Notes: generated by a model from the letters alone, not told the origin. Numbered from the stretch's first letter, positions 10,360 to 19,057 are shown. The stretch is DNA of 64,000 nucleotides from Mesorhizobium sp. B2-3-12 (GCF_006442205.1 NZ_VFVR01000002.1:953767-1017766); one strand, 5' to 3'. Program-made: numbers and translations.

Positions 10360-11153
10360 GAGGCTCCCTTCCGCTCACGGCCAAGAAGCAGCATGCCGCC
10401 GCCGATCAGGAGTGTCGTTGCGCATAACAGGATCGTGCCGACGGCCGCGACCGTCGGGTCGGCGTCGCGTGTGATCGAAGCGAAGATCTGCACCGGCAGC
10501 GTCTTGAGATACGGATTGGTGATGAACAGCGACACGACGATCTCATCGAAGGAGGTGGCGAAGGCGAACAGCAGGCCCGACATGACGCCGGGCGCGATCA
10601 GCGGCAGCGTCACCGTGCGGAAGGTGGTGAGCGCATTCGCGCCCAGGCTCGCCGCAGCAGTCTCCAGCCGCTTGTCGAAGACTTCGAGATTGGCCGAGAC
10701 GGCGATCAGCACGAAGGGCAGTGCCAGGATGGTGTGGGCAAGCACGAAGCCGAGCAGCGTGCCGACAAGCCGCGTGTCGAGATAGACGGCGTAGATGCCG
10801 ATGGCCAGCACCACGCCCGGCACCACCATCGGCGTCAGCATCAGCATGCGCAGCAGGTTTGCCGGTCGCGCCTTCATCCGGTCGAGGCCAAAGGCGGCAA
10901 GCGTGCCGAGCACGGTTGCCACAACCGCGACGATCGACGCGACCTTCAGCGAATTGAGGAAGCTGTTCGACCAGTCCGGATTGGTGACGAAGTTTTCGTA
11001 CCATTGCCAGGAGAAGCCCTGCGGCGGAAACGCCAGCGATTTGTTCTCGTTGAACGACATCGGCACCACGACCAGCGTCGGCGCCACCAGCCATATGGCC
11101 ACCAGCAGGCAGACAAGGCCCAGCATGACGCGCGTGAGCGGCTTCATCTCCAT
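10356..11153 (-). CDS. Polyamine-type ABC transporter permease (PotC-like)
   Basis: A 265-residue inner-membrane permease with about six helices and the binding-protein-dependent transport loop AAASLGANALTTFRTVTLPLI (EAA motif). It starts MEMKPLTRVMLGLVCLLVAI at 11153, where TGATG overlaps the end of the other permease by one base; the ATG two codons later is an alternative. It forms the membrane channel with the PotB-like subunit. It overlaps the ATPase gene downstream by four bases. Confidence 0.92.
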   Translation of the reverse strand: MEMKPLTRVMLGLVCLLVAIWLVAPTLVVVPMSFNENKSLAFPPQGFSWQWYENFVTNPDWSNSFLNSLKVASIVAVVATVLGTLAAFGLDRMKARPANLLRMLMLTPMVVPGVVLAIGIYAVYLDTRLVGTLLGFVLAHTILALPFVLIAVSANLEVFDKRLETAAASLGANALTTFRTVTLPLIAPGVMSGLLFAFATSFDEIVVSLFITNPYLKTLPVQIFASITRDADPTVAAVGTILLCATTLLIGGGMLLLGRERKGAS

Positions 11154-12016
11154 CAGGGCCGCCCCGCTTGCCGGTGCCTGGAGCGCATCACCGGCGCGGC
11201 GAGCGCCAGGAGCACGAAGGTCGTGACCAGCAGCACGACGCCCATGGCGCCGCCCCTGCCCCATTGCAGCAGGCTGAGCACCTGCGTCTGCACCAGCGTC
11301 GACAACATCGTCGAGCGCGGCCCGCCGAGCAGGGCTGGCGTGATGTAGAAGCCGAGCGCCAGGATGAAGACGATGACCGCGCCGGCATAGACGCCAGGCA
11401 GCGACAGCGGCAGATACACGGTGAGGAAGGCGCGTGACGGCCTCGCCCCGAGGCTGCGCGCGGCTTGCACCAGCTTGAGATCGATGCCTTTCATGACCGA
11501 ATAGAGCGGCAGGATCATGAACGGCAAAAGCACCTGCGCCATGCCGATGACCACGCCCGTCTGGGTGCGGATCAGCCTGACGCCACCGAAGCCGAGCGAG
11601 CGCAGGATCGAGTTGATCACCCCGGAGTCCTGCAGCAATATCACCCAGGACAGGGTGCGCACCACGCCGCTCACCCAAAACGGGATCAGGACGCATAACA
11701 GCAGCAGCAACCGCACGCGCGGTCCGACCGCGGTCATCAGATAGGCATAGGGATAGGCGCAAACCACGCAGACCAGCGTGACCCAGGCCGAGATGACGAA
11801 GGTCCGCTGGAGCACGGCAAGGTTGATCGGCACACTGAAGAACCAGACATAGTTCTGCAGACCCCACTGCGGCTCGGACAGGCTGCGCACGACGATGGTG
11901 AGCAGCGGATAACCGATCACCGCCAGGAGCAGGACCAGCGCCGGCAACGCGAGCGCGAACGGCCGCCATGCCCGGCGCCTTTCGGCGGCCGGAATGGTTG
12001 GCTCGGACGCGCTCAC
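11153..12016 (-). CDS. Polyamine-type ABC transporter permease (PotB-like)
   Basis: A 287-residue permease. A cytoplasmic N-terminus rich in Arg precedes about six membrane helices, and the EAA loop reads AARSLGARPSRAFLTVYLPL. It pairs with the PotC-like subunit encoded next. It begins 21 bp after the binding-protein gene and its TGA overlaps the next ATG. The set of one binding protein, two permeases and one ATPase is the classical PotABCD arrangement. Confidence 0.92.
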   Translation of the reverse strand: MSASEPTIPAAERRRAWRPFALALPALVLLLAVIGYPLLTIVVRSLSEPQWGLQNYVWFFSVPINLAVLQRTFVISAWVTLVCVVCAYPYAYLMTAVGPRVRLLLLLCVLIPFWVSGVVRTLSWVILLQDSGVINSILRSLGFGGVRLIRTQTGVVIGMAQVLLPFMILPLYSVMKGIDLKLVQAARSLGARPSRAFLTVYLPLSLPGVYAGAVIVFILALGFYITPALLGGPRSTMLSTLVQTQVLSLLQWGRGGAMGVVLLVTTFVLLALAAPVMRSRHRQAGRP

Positions 12017-12037
12017 GGCCTCTGTTCCTTCAGCCGG

Positions 12038-13108
12038 TCAGTTTCCGGACATCAGTGCGGACCACTTTTCCTGCGCCACCGCGAAGTTCGGGACCCAGAA
12101 CTTGAAGTTCTGCTTGTAGCCCTGCTTCTGGCGTTCGGGCGAGTTGGTCAGGAACGCGGAAACGGAGGCGTCGACCTTGGGCTGCGCGTCGCTGTTGATG
12201 GGCGTGTAGGACGTCTGCTCCGCCAGGATCTCCTGGGCGTGCTTGCCGAGATAGGCATTGAGCAGCGCGTAGGACGCGTCCGTGTCCTTGACGCCGACAG
12301 GGATCGTCATCTGATCCATCACCACCAGCCAGTCCTGCCAAGCCGGCGTGTATTTGGCGCCGTTCTTGACCGCGGTCATGGCGCGGCCGGTCCACATCAT
12401 CAGCATGTCGGCCTCGCCGGATTCGGCGAGCTGCTGCGATTCGGCACCCGTTTTCCAGAAGATGGTATCGGGGCCGAGCTTGCGGACCACATCGATGGCC
12501 TTGTCGATATCGGCCACCGTCATCGCCTTGGGGTCGCCGCCGGCAACCTTGAACGCCTGTTCGAGCAAGCCGCCGGTCGGGCTGCCGGAGCCGTCGATGC
12601 CGCGCACGCCGGGGAATTTCTGCGTGTCGAAGAAGTCGGCCCAGCTCTTGGGCGGATTGTCCTTGTACTTTTCGGTGTTGTACATCAGCACGACGCCGTA
12701 ATTCATCGCCGGCACGGAGCATTCGCCGACCTGGCCTTCGGGGATTTTCGAGACGTCGAGCTTGGTGAGGTCCAGCTTCTGGAACAGTTTGCCGCAATAG
12801 ACATAGGGCGGCAGATCGTCGGTATCGACGACATCCCATGTCACATTGCCGGACTCGACCTGCGCCTGCAGTTTGGCGATCTCGGTCGGGCCGTCATTGA
12901 GCAGCTTGACGCCGGACTTGTCGACGAACTCCTTGAGCGCGGCCGCCTGGCCGTCCTGGTAGATGCCGCCATAGGAGACGAGCGTCAGCGTCTTGCCCTT
13001 CAGCGAGCCCTCGGCCACCTCGCCGGCCACCGGCTTCGATTGCGCCAATGCGGCCGTTGCCGCCAGAAGCACGGCGACGCACGCCGCATGCCCAAATCTC
13101 AATCTCAT
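12038..13108 (-). CDS. Extracellular polyamine-type solute-binding protein
   Basis: A 356-residue periplasmic binding protein of the PotD/PotF class. The signal peptide MRLRFGHAACVAVLLAATAA ends near ALAQS (about residue 23). The mature protein has LTLVSYGGIYQDGQ, a typical first strand of the family, and the hinge-region VLMYNTEKYKDNPPKSWADF. The ATG at 13108 is chosen because GGGAGAG lies eight bases upstream and the signal peptide then has a normal length. It delivers substrate to the permease pair. The ligand may be putrescine, spermidine or another cationic amine. Confidence 0.9.
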   Translation of the reverse strand: MRLRFGHAACVAVLLAATAALAQSKPVAGEVAEGSLKGKTLTLVSYGGIYQDGQAAALKEFVDKSGVKLLNDGPTEIAKLQAQVESGNVTWDVVDTDDLPPYVYCGKLFQKLDLTKLDVSKIPEGQVGECSVPAMNYGVVLMYNTEKYKDNPPKSWADFFDTQKFPGVRGIDGSGSPTGGLLEQAFKVAGGDPKAMTVADIDKAIDVVRKLGPDTIFWKTGAESQQLAESGEADMLMMWTGRAMTAVKNGAKYTPAWQDWLVVMDQMTIPVGVKDTDASYALLNAYLGKHAQEILAEQTSYTPINSDAQPKVDASVSAFLTNSPERQKQGYKQNFKFWVPNFAVAQEKWSALMSGN

Positions 13109-13143
13109 GATCAACTCTCCCATTGCAGAACTCGCATTTGTTT

Positions 13144-13803
13144 TCATTCACCCGGATGCGAGCGGTTTCCGGGCCTGTATTGGTCGAGTTCGAGCGCGCC
13201 GGCGGTGGGCGGGCCAATGATCCACAGCACCTCGGCCGGCGTGTCGCCGACATTGACCGTGCGGTGCGGCACCGAGGTCGCGTATTCGACGCTGTCGCCC
13301 TCGCGCATCACATGGCGCTCGTCGGCAAGCGTCAGTTCCACTGTGCCCTTGAGCACCATGAACATTTCGTGTTCGCCGCCATGGACATAGGCCTCGTCGC
13401 CGGTCGAACCGCCGACCTCGAAATGACCGGCATAGACCTCGAACTGGTGGATCGGCCGCCGCGACAAGAGCATCTTGCGGCCGTGCACGCCGACCGGAAC
13501 GACCGGCCGCTCCTCGCGCTTCAGCACCCTGTGCAGGGGCCGGGCATTGTCCTCGAACAGATCGTTTATACCCAGATCGAGAGCGGCGGCGATCTTGAGC
13601 AGTGTCCCGGTGTTGGCGCCGCACAGATTGCGCTCGAGCTGGCTGATGAAGCTCGCCGTCGTGCCGGTCATGTCGGCAAGTTGGCGCAGCGAGACGCGCC
13701 GGGCCGTGCGCAATGCCTTGATGCGGGGACCGACGCCGCCGGTCTGCGGCACGGCCGCTCCGCCATCAAACTGTTCTGCCGTGGAAACCGATGCGCGTGG
13801 CAT
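13144..13803 (-). CDS. XRE-cupin transcriptional regulator (PuuR-like)
   Basis: A 219-residue regulator with a helix-turn-helix at about residues 25-80 (IKALRTARRVSLRQLADMTG, then SFISQLERN) and a C-terminal cupin domain (about 140-205, with HGGEHEMFMVLKG and the YATSVPHRTVNVG half-site). PuuR-type regulators repress amine catabolism and sense the amine through the cupin. It is the first gene of the operon with the transporter and amine oxidase (35-bp gap). The ATG at 13803 lies 12 bp from a palindromic operator, so autorepression is likely. Confidence 0.88.
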   Translation of the reverse strand: MPRASVSTAEQFDGGAAVPQTGGVGPRIKALRTARRVSLRQLADMTGTTASFISQLERNLCGANTGTLLKIAAALDLGINDLFEDNARPLHRVLKREERPVVPVGVHGRKMLLSRRPIHQFEVYAGHFEVGGSTGDEAYVHGGEHEMFMVLKGTVELTLADERHVMREGDSVEYATSVPHRTVNVGDTPAEVLWIIGPPTAGALELDQYRPGNRSHPGE

Positions 13804-13814
13804 TGCCGTCTCCG

Positions 13815-13841
13815 TTTCACTTAACACCCTATTAAGTGGAA
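13815..13841. promoter_or_regulatory. Palindromic operator of the amine-uptake operon
   Basis: TTTCACTTAA-N7-TTAAGTGGAA, arms complementary at 9 of 10 positions, immediately upstream of the XRE-cupin gene. A possible minus-strand promoter (TTGCCA, 17 bp, TAGGGT) has its -10 inside the palindrome, so binding would block transcription. It is the best candidate site for the regulator encoded next to it. Confidence 0.65.
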
Positions 13842-13937
13842 CGAGAAATGGCAAGCACGGTGCGGCGCAATTAGATCGAAACGTAAGCTTCGGCCGCGTT
13901 CCGCCTGCGTCGCGGTCCGGTGTGAAAAGGTCCAAAA

Positions 13938-13974
13938 ACGAAAAAACCGACGCCAGCTTGCTTCTGACGTCGGT
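13938..13974 (-). terminator. Rho-independent terminator, minus strand, with no gene before it
   Basis: Read leftward, ACCGACG and its complement (13968-13974 and 13946-13952) form a stem with a 15-base interior that can pair further, followed directly by TTTTTT. No minus-strand gene ends here: the nearest one to the right ends at 14818 beyond a plus-strand gene. It therefore terminates a short unannotated transcript. Confidence 0.6.
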
Positions 13975-14160
13975 CATTTAGGTTTTGGGATCGTCGCACC
14001 TGGCTTTTCCGAGGAAAAGGCCGAGGTTGGTTCGATCCGACGCAGACCCGTGGGCGGGGGGCTTGGGGTTTACGAGCCGGTGCCGGACCGAACCGTCTCA
14101 GGCAACGCTGGTAAATTCGTCGGACATTGGGGCATGAGCGCGGATAAAAAAAGGCAGAAA
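13940..14160 (-). ncRNA. Candidate minus-strand small RNA ending at the orphan terminator
   Basis: The stretch 13842-14314 has no convincing protein gene. On the minus strand it contains a GGCCTTTTCC-TC-GGAAAAGCC hairpin (about 14000-14021) and ends at the strong terminator at 13938-13974. The 5' end is not defined; a promoter could lie near 14170-14230. I do not recognise the family. A 128-codon frame across it is Arg/Pro-rich and looks like chance. Confidence 0.35.
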
Positions 14161-14314
14161 TGTGGCGAAGCATCACCAATTCCAACACGCGTTTTACAAA
14201 CGTGACTGGACGCCACGGAAAGGGCGCGCCGGCGCTTCGCTTCGCCGGCTCTTGCAATTGCGATCCGAAGGGGCCAACTTTGGTTGGCGAAGATTCATTT
14301 TGAAGGATCGAGGC

Positions 14315-14701
14315 ATGACCGATGACGGCGGCGGGATGGGGGATGGAGACGCATCCGCAATATTGATCCCGCTACACGAGGCGCGCAATGCACGCCTCGA
14401 CCAGCCGGTTCGCTTCGACCGGCGTGAACTGGACCAGATCCTGAGGCTCTACGGACGCATGGTCGCCGCCAATGAATGGCGCGACTACGCCATCGACCAT
14501 CTCACGGACCGCGCTGTCTTTTCCGTCTTCCGCCGGGCCAGCGAAGTGCCGCTGTTCCAGATCGTCAAGGATCCGAAACTGGCGCGCAAGCAAGGCGCCT
14601 TCGCCGTCATCGCGGCGGGGGGGCGCATCCTCAAGCGCGGACAGGAACTCGGCCGGGTGCTGGGCGTCTTCGACGCGAAGTTGAAGGTCGTGCAGGCGTG
14701 A
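14315..14701 (+). CDS. DUF2794 family protein
   Basis: A 128-residue cytoplasmic protein of the alphaproteobacterial DUF2794 family. The recognisable core is RFDRRELDQILRLYGRMVAA followed by NEWRDYAIDHL and RASEVPLFQIVKDPKLARKQGAF. The function is not known; the family is nearly universal in Rhizobiales. The ATG at 14315 has AAGGA nine bases upstream. It is monocistronic and its stop is immediately followed by a repeat-built hairpin shared with the convergent acetyltransferase. Confidence 0.85.
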   Translation: MTDDGGGMGDGDASAILIPLHEARNARLDQPVRFDRRELDQILRLYGRMVAANEWRDYAIDHLTDRAVFSVFRRASEVPLFQIVKDPKLARKQGAFAVIAAGGRILKRGQELGRVLGVFDAKLKVVQA

Positions 14702-14703
14702 AC

Positions 14704-14832
14704 CGGGGAATTGCGAACTGGGGAATTGAAGAATTGGAGAATTGAGGAAAAGGTGCTCGGCGTTTACGCAGGCGCCCATTCTTCCTCAGTTCCTCAGTTC
14801 CTCAGTTCCTCAGTTCTTCAATTCCTCCCCCG
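14704..14832. repeat. Large hairpin of short tandem repeats at convergent gene ends
   Basis: The right arm (14782-14832) is four perfect copies of TTCCTCAG followed by degenerate units; the left arm (14704-14749) is a looser run of GAATTG/GAACTG units that is roughly complementary. Together they can fold as a long imperfect hairpin with a 32-base loop. The acetyltransferase stop (14818-14820) is inside the right arm. This is the same design as the element at 6081-6125 but with an 8-bp period. It probably works as a two-way transcript end. Confidence 0.55.
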
Positions 14833-15387
14833 GAACTTCCGCTCCGGCAGCGAGTCCGGATCGGGCGCCACCGATGCCCCGCCGTTGAGCGACAGCTGCA
14901 TGAACACCGTGTCCAGCCAGCGGCCGTGCTTGTATCCGGAGCCTTCGAGGCGGCCGGAATGGCGAAAGCCGAGTTTTTCGTGCAGCCTGACCGAGGCGCT
15001 GTCGGCGCGGCCATCGCCGATCACCGCGACGATCTGGCGAAAGCCCGCCGCCTCGACCGCTTCGATCAAGCTCCGCATCAGCTTGAGGCCGACGCCCTGG
15101 CCCTTGGCGCCAGGGGCGACATAGACCGAATCCTCGACGATGAAGCGATAGGCCGGGCGCGGGCGGAAGGCGCCGGCATAGGCATAGCCGAGCACGACGC
15201 CGTCCTTTTCCGCCACCAAGGAGGGATAGCCGCCGGCCGCGAGCGCGGCGAATCGCGTCTCCATCTCTGCGCGGGCGGGCGGCTCCAGTTCATAGCTCGC
15301 CGTGCCGTTGGCGACCGCGTCGGCGTATATTTCCGTAATCGCGTCGAGGTCGGCCGGGATCGCTGGCCTGATCACGATATTGCTCAT
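14818..15387 (-). CDS. GNAT N-acetyltransferase, Pat/Bar-like
   Basis: A 189-residue GNAT enzyme starting MSNIVIRPAIPADLDAITEI, with the phosphinothricin-acetyltransferase-like segment IYADAVANGTASYELEPP. The acetyl-CoA site is VYVAPGAKGQGVGLKLM, a fit to the Q/RxxGxG/A loop, and HEKLGFRHSGRLEGSGYKHGRW follows as in Pat proteins. It probably acetylates an amino group on a small molecule such as an amino acid analogue. It is monocistronic; its C-terminal codons run into a repeat hairpin. Confidence 0.88.
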   Translation of the reverse strand: MSNIVIRPAIPADLDAITEIYADAVANGTASYELEPPARAEMETRFAALAAGGYPSLVAEKDGVVLGYAYAGAFRPRPAYRFIVEDSVYVAPGAKGQGVGLKLMRSLIEAVEAAGFRQIVAVIGDGRADSASVRLHEKLGFRHSGRLEGSGYKHGRWLDTVFMQLSLNGGASVAPDPDSLPERKFRGRN

Positions 15388-15442
15388 TCTTTATGCAAGC
15401 CTCTTATGTGCTTTCGATAACAGCAGAGCCCCGCACAAAAGA

Positions 15443-15468
15443 AAAGGGCGGCCGTTGGGCCGCCCTTT
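15443..15468 (-). terminator. Rho-independent terminator of the Bax-inhibitor-1 gene
   Basis: An 11-bp perfect stem (AAAGGGCGGCC at 15443-15453 with 15458-15468) and a four-base loop. Read leftward it is followed by a T-rich run (TTTTCTTTT). It lies 37 bp after the BI-1 family stop codon. Confidence 0.9.
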
Positions 15469-15504
15469 CCAAACTCGATGGTCCAGTGAAATACGAGGCC
15501 AGCC

Positions 15505-16278
15505 TTAGCGGCGGTCGCCCATGAACTGGAGCAGGAACATGAACAGGTTGATGAAATCGAGGTAGAGCGACAGCGCGCCCATGATGGCCTTGCGGCCCGC
15601 GACATCGGAAGCGTCGCCCTCGAAATACATTTCCTTGATCTTCTGCGTGTCGTAGGCGGTGAGGCCGGCGAACACCAGCACGCCGATCGCCGAGACGGCG
15701 AAGGTCAGCGCCGACGACTGCAGGAAGATGTTGATCACCGACGCGATGATGATGCCGAACACGCCCATGATCAGGAACGAGCCCATCGCCGACAGGTCGC
15801 GCTTGGTGGTGTAGCCGAACAGCGACAGCGCGCCGAAAGCAGCGGCGGTGGCGAAGAAGGTCTGCGAGATGCTGGCCGTGGTGTAGACCAGGAAGATCGA
15901 CGACAGCGACAGTCCAACCAGTCCGGCATAGACCCAGAAGGTCGTCTGCGCGGCGGCGACGCTCATCGACTGGATCCTGAACGACAGGAAGAACACGGCG
16001 GCCAGCGGCGCCAGCATGACAACCCAGCGCAGCGGCGAGCCGAAGATCGCGTAGCCGAAGGAAGTCAGCATCTCGCCGCTTGGCAGCGTCGCGACGGCCG
16101 AGGCCGGGTCGGTGGTGGTGGCCAGCATGATGGTGCCGATGGCGGCAAGGCCGGTGATGAGCAGGCCAAGCCCCATCAGATTGTAGACCTTGATCATATA
16201 GGCGCGCAGACCCTGATCGATGTCGGCGCGGACGCCGGGCACCGCCGACGTCTGATAGTTGCGAATGGGATCAGCCAT
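15505..16278 (-). CDS. Bax inhibitor-1 / YccA family membrane protein (YbhL)
   Basis: A 257-residue protein with seven membrane helices, starting MADPIRNYQTSAVPGVRADI. It carries the family ALSLYLDFINLFMFLLQFMG C-terminus. Bacterial members of this UPF0005 family behave as pH-sensitive calcium-leak channels or protease-interacting membrane proteins; the role here is not known. The ATG at 16278 has GAGGAT upstream, and the leader before it matches the ybhL RNA motif. Flanked by a strong terminator. Confidence 0.93.
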   Translation of the reverse strand: MADPIRNYQTSAVPGVRADIDQGLRAYMIKVYNLMGLGLLITGLAAIGTIMLATTTDPASAVATLPSGEMLTSFGYAIFGSPLRWVVMLAPLAAVFFLSFRIQSMSVAAAQTTFWVYAGLVGLSLSSIFLVYTTASISQTFFATAAAFGALSLFGYTTKRDLSAMGSFLIMGVFGIIIASVINIFLQSSALTFAVSAIGVLVFAGLTAYDTQKIKEMYFEGDASDVAGRKAIMGALSLYLDFINLFMFLLQFMGDRR

Positions 16279-16375
16279 TGGAAATCCTCGTTGCTTCTGC
16301 CCCGTCCGGTGTCGGGCCTCTTGCGGGCCCAGGCGCCGCTGGGGGGCTCCAGCATGCCTGCGGCGGAATATGATG
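16279..16375 (-). ncRNA. ybhL leader RNA motif
   Basis: The minus-strand leader of the BI-1 gene contains two compact hairpins: GCTGG-6-CCAGC (16338-16342 with 16349-16353) and GGGCC-7-GGCCC (16314-16318 with 16326-16330). These are followed by CACCGGACGGGGCAGAAGC before the ribosome site. The order, loops and position directly before a ybhL-type gene fit the ybhL motif described for alphaproteobacteria. Function of the motif is unknown. Confidence 0.7.
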
Positions 16376-16507
16376 GTTATTGGCGTCGAGAACAAGACCG
16401 TAACCCGTTGTAACGGTTCGTGAGGGGTCGAAATGCCGCTTCGCCAGCCGTTTCGGACGGCATTCTTACCAAGATTTAACCTGACGAAGCAGGCGCCGAC
16501 CGGCGAA

Positions 16508-19057
16508 TCAGAGGTTGCGCAGCACGGGCGCCGCCTTGTGGCCGAGCACCCGCCAGGTGCCGGCAAGGCCGATGCCGACCGTGATGACCAGCGAAAACAG
16601 AATGGTCGCCACCGCCACTTCCGGCATGAAATGCGACGGCAGGGTCATGATGCGCGCGACGATGTACCAGGCGGCTGCGCTGCCGGCGGCGAGCGCGAAG
16701 ATCGCGGTGGCGAGCCCGATCAGCATGTATTCCAGCGAGAAGGCCGATATCAGCGTCGTGCGTGTCGCGCCCAGCGTCTTCAGCACCACCGCGTCATGGA
16801 TGCGCGCCCGGTTGCCGGCGGCAAGCGCGCCGGCCAGCACCAAGACCGAGGCGATCAGCGCCACGCCGGCCGCCGCCCGGATCGCCGTGCCGAGCTGGCC
16901 GACCAGCCGGTTGACGATGTCGAGCGCGTCCTTGACCCGCACCGTCGTCACGGCCGGGAAAGCGCGGGTGACGGCGTTGAGGACGCGCGCGTCGTCGGCC
17001 GTCGAGGCGTTCTTTTCATTAAGCGTCGCGATCCAGCCATGCGGGGCGCCGGCGAATGTGTTGGGCGAGAACACCATGACGAAATTGATGCCCATCGTCT
17101 CCCATTCGACCTGGCGGAAATTGGCGATCCGGGCCGTGACATTGCGGCCGAGCACATTGACGGTGACGGTGTCGCCGAGCTTCAGGCCGATTTCCTTGCC
17201 TTCCTTGTCGGAAAACGAAACCAGCGGCTCGCCGGCATAATTGTCCGGCCACCATTTGCCCTCGGTCAGCGTCGTGTTTTCCGGCTGCCTGGTGTCATAG
17301 GTCAGGCCGCGATCGCCCTTAAGCACCCAGGCGCCCTCGGCCGGTACCTTGACCTTGTCGACATCGACGCCGTTGAGTGCCATCACCCGGCCGCGCAGCA
17401 TCGGCACCTTGGCCAGTGTTCCCCGCGGCGCCTCCTTGGCGATCAGCTGGGAGAACGCATCGACCTCGCTGCCCTGGATGTCGACGAAGAAGAAGTTCGG
17501 TGCCCGCTCCGGCAGGTTGCCCGAAATCTGCCGCCTGAGGTTGCCGTCGATCAGCGCCAGCGTCACCAGCAGCGTCAGCCCAAGCCCCAGCGACAGCACC
17601 ACCGACGGCGTCAGCGCACCGGGCCGGTGGATGTTGCCGATGGCCAGTCTCAGCGCTACGAAGCGCACGCGCGGGCTCTTCCTCGCCGCCCATTGCACCA
17701 GCGCGCCGACGACGCGCAGCACCAGGAAAGCAAAAATAGTGGCTCCGACGAAGATCGAGGCGATGCGCTGGTCGCCCGAAAACAGGATCGCCAGCGCTGC
17801 CAGCAACAGCGCGATGCCGAGCGCTGAAACGACATAGACGGGGCGCGGCAGGCCCCGGCCCTCCAGCCCCATTTCCCTAAACAGCGCGGTTGCCGGCACG
17901 TCGCGGGCGCGGCCGAGCGGCAACAGCGCGAAGGCGAGCGTCACCAGCAGGCCGAACAGGGCGGCCATGGCGAGCGCGCCGGGATAGAAGCCGCCTTGCG
18001 CCGGCACCGGGATGACGGACTGCAGGGCGGCACTCGCGGCAAACGGCATCAGCGCGCCCAGCACCAGGCCGGCGCCGATGCCGATGAGCGCGATGATCAG
18101 GATCTGCACGAGGTAAACGGCAAAGACGAAGCCGCCGGACGCTCCCAGGCTCTTGAAAGTGGCGATGACGCCGCGCTTGCCGTCGAGATAGGCGCGCACC
18201 GCGTTGGCGACGCCGACGCCGCCGACCACCAGCGCGGTGAGCCCGACCAGCGTCAGGAACTGCGAGAAGCGTTCGATGTTTGAAGACAGCGCCGGGGCGG
18301 CATTGCCACGTGTGCGGATCGACCAGCCGGCCTCCGGAAAATCCCTGGCCGCCTGGTCCTGGATGGCCTTGAGCCGCGCCTCGTCGGCATCGGCGGGCAG
18401 CCGGACCTTGTAGGCGTTCTCCACCAGGCTGCCCGGCTGGATCAGTCCGGTCGCGGCCAGCCCCTCGGTCGAGATCATCAGCCTTGGCGCGAAACCGAAG
18501 CCGTCGGAGACCGCGTCCGGCTCGGCCACCAGCCTGGCGCGCAATTCGAAGGTGGCGGTGCCGAGCTTCAGCCGGTCGCCGATCTTGAGATGCAGCCGTT
18601 CGAACAGAAGGTCGGGTGCCGCGGCGCCGAAAACGCCGAACTGCCCGCCGAACAGTTCCTGCTTCGTCAGTGCCGGGTCGGTTTCCAGCGCGCCAAAGAG
18701 CGGATAGGCCTCGTCGACCGCCTTGGCCTCGACCAGCGCCTGGTCGGATCCGTCGGCAAGCCGCGCCATCGAGCGCATGCCGGCGCTGTGCGAAACGACG
18801 CCCAGCCTATCGAGAAAGCCAAGTTCGGCCTGGCTGGCGTCGCGCTGGTTGATCTGGAAGCGAAGGTCGCCGCCAAGCAGCGTCTGGCCCTGATCGGCGA
18901 CGCCCGCGGTGATGGAGCGGGCCACCGAATTGACGCCGCCGATAGCCGCGACGCCGAGCGCGATGCAGGCTAGGAAGATGAGGAAGCCGGACAGGCCGCC
19001 GCGCATCTCGCGCAGCGAGAAGCGGACGGCGAGCTTCAAGGTCCGCGCCAACGGCAT
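16508..19057 (-). CDS. ABC transporter permease, YbbP-type
   Basis: An 849-residue FtsX-superfamily permease. It starts MPLARTLKLAVRFSLREMRG and has an N-terminal membrane segment, two large periplasmic regions (about residues 50-250 and 490-710) and about ten helices in total. This is the layout of E. coli YbbP and related MacB-like exporters of lipids or amphipathic molecules. It overlaps the end of the ATPase gene by one base. With the divergent TesA-like esterase it reproduces the ybbAP-tesA arrangement, which suggests handling of a lipid or ester substrate in the periplasm. Confidence 0.88.
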   Translation of the reverse strand: MPLARTLKLAVRFSLREMRGGLSGFLIFLACIALGVAAIGGVNSVARSITAGVADQGQTLLGGDLRFQINQRDASQAELGFLDRLGVVSHSAGMRSMARLADGSDQALVEAKAVDEAYPLFGALETDPALTKQELFGGQFGVFGAAAPDLLFERLHLKIGDRLKLGTATFELRARLVAEPDAVSDGFGFAPRLMISTEGLAATGLIQPGSLVENAYKVRLPADADEARLKAIQDQAARDFPEAGWSIRTRGNAAPALSSNIERFSQFLTLVGLTALVVGGVGVANAVRAYLDGKRGVIATFKSLGASGGFVFAVYLVQILIIALIGIGAGLVLGALMPFAASAALQSVIPVPAQGGFYPGALAMAALFGLLVTLAFALLPLGRARDVPATALFREMGLEGRGLPRPVYVVSALGIALLLAALAILFSGDQRIASIFVGATIFAFLVLRVVGALVQWAARKSPRVRFVALRLAIGNIHRPGALTPSVVLSLGLGLTLLVTLALIDGNLRRQISGNLPERAPNFFFVDIQGSEVDAFSQLIAKEAPRGTLAKVPMLRGRVMALNGVDVDKVKVPAEGAWVLKGDRGLTYDTRQPENTTLTEGKWWPDNYAGEPLVSFSDKEGKEIGLKLGDTVTVNVLGRNVTARIANFRQVEWETMGINFVMVFSPNTFAGAPHGWIATLNEKNASTADDARVLNAVTRAFPAVTTVRVKDALDIVNRLVGQLGTAIRAAAGVALIASVLVLAGALAAGNRARIHDAVVLKTLGATRTTLISAFSLEYMLIGLATAIFALAAGSAAAWYIVARIMTLPSHFMPEVAVATILFSLVITVGIGLAGTWRVLGHKAAPVLRNL

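Noticed and set aside
14025..14050. A GGTTCGATCC string resembling a tRNA T-loop
   Set aside because: The flanking T-stem does not pair and no acceptor, D or anticodon arm fits around it.
14782..14832. Direct repeats considered as a CRISPR-like array
   Set aside because: Units are 8 bp with no spacers; it is a simple tandem repeat.
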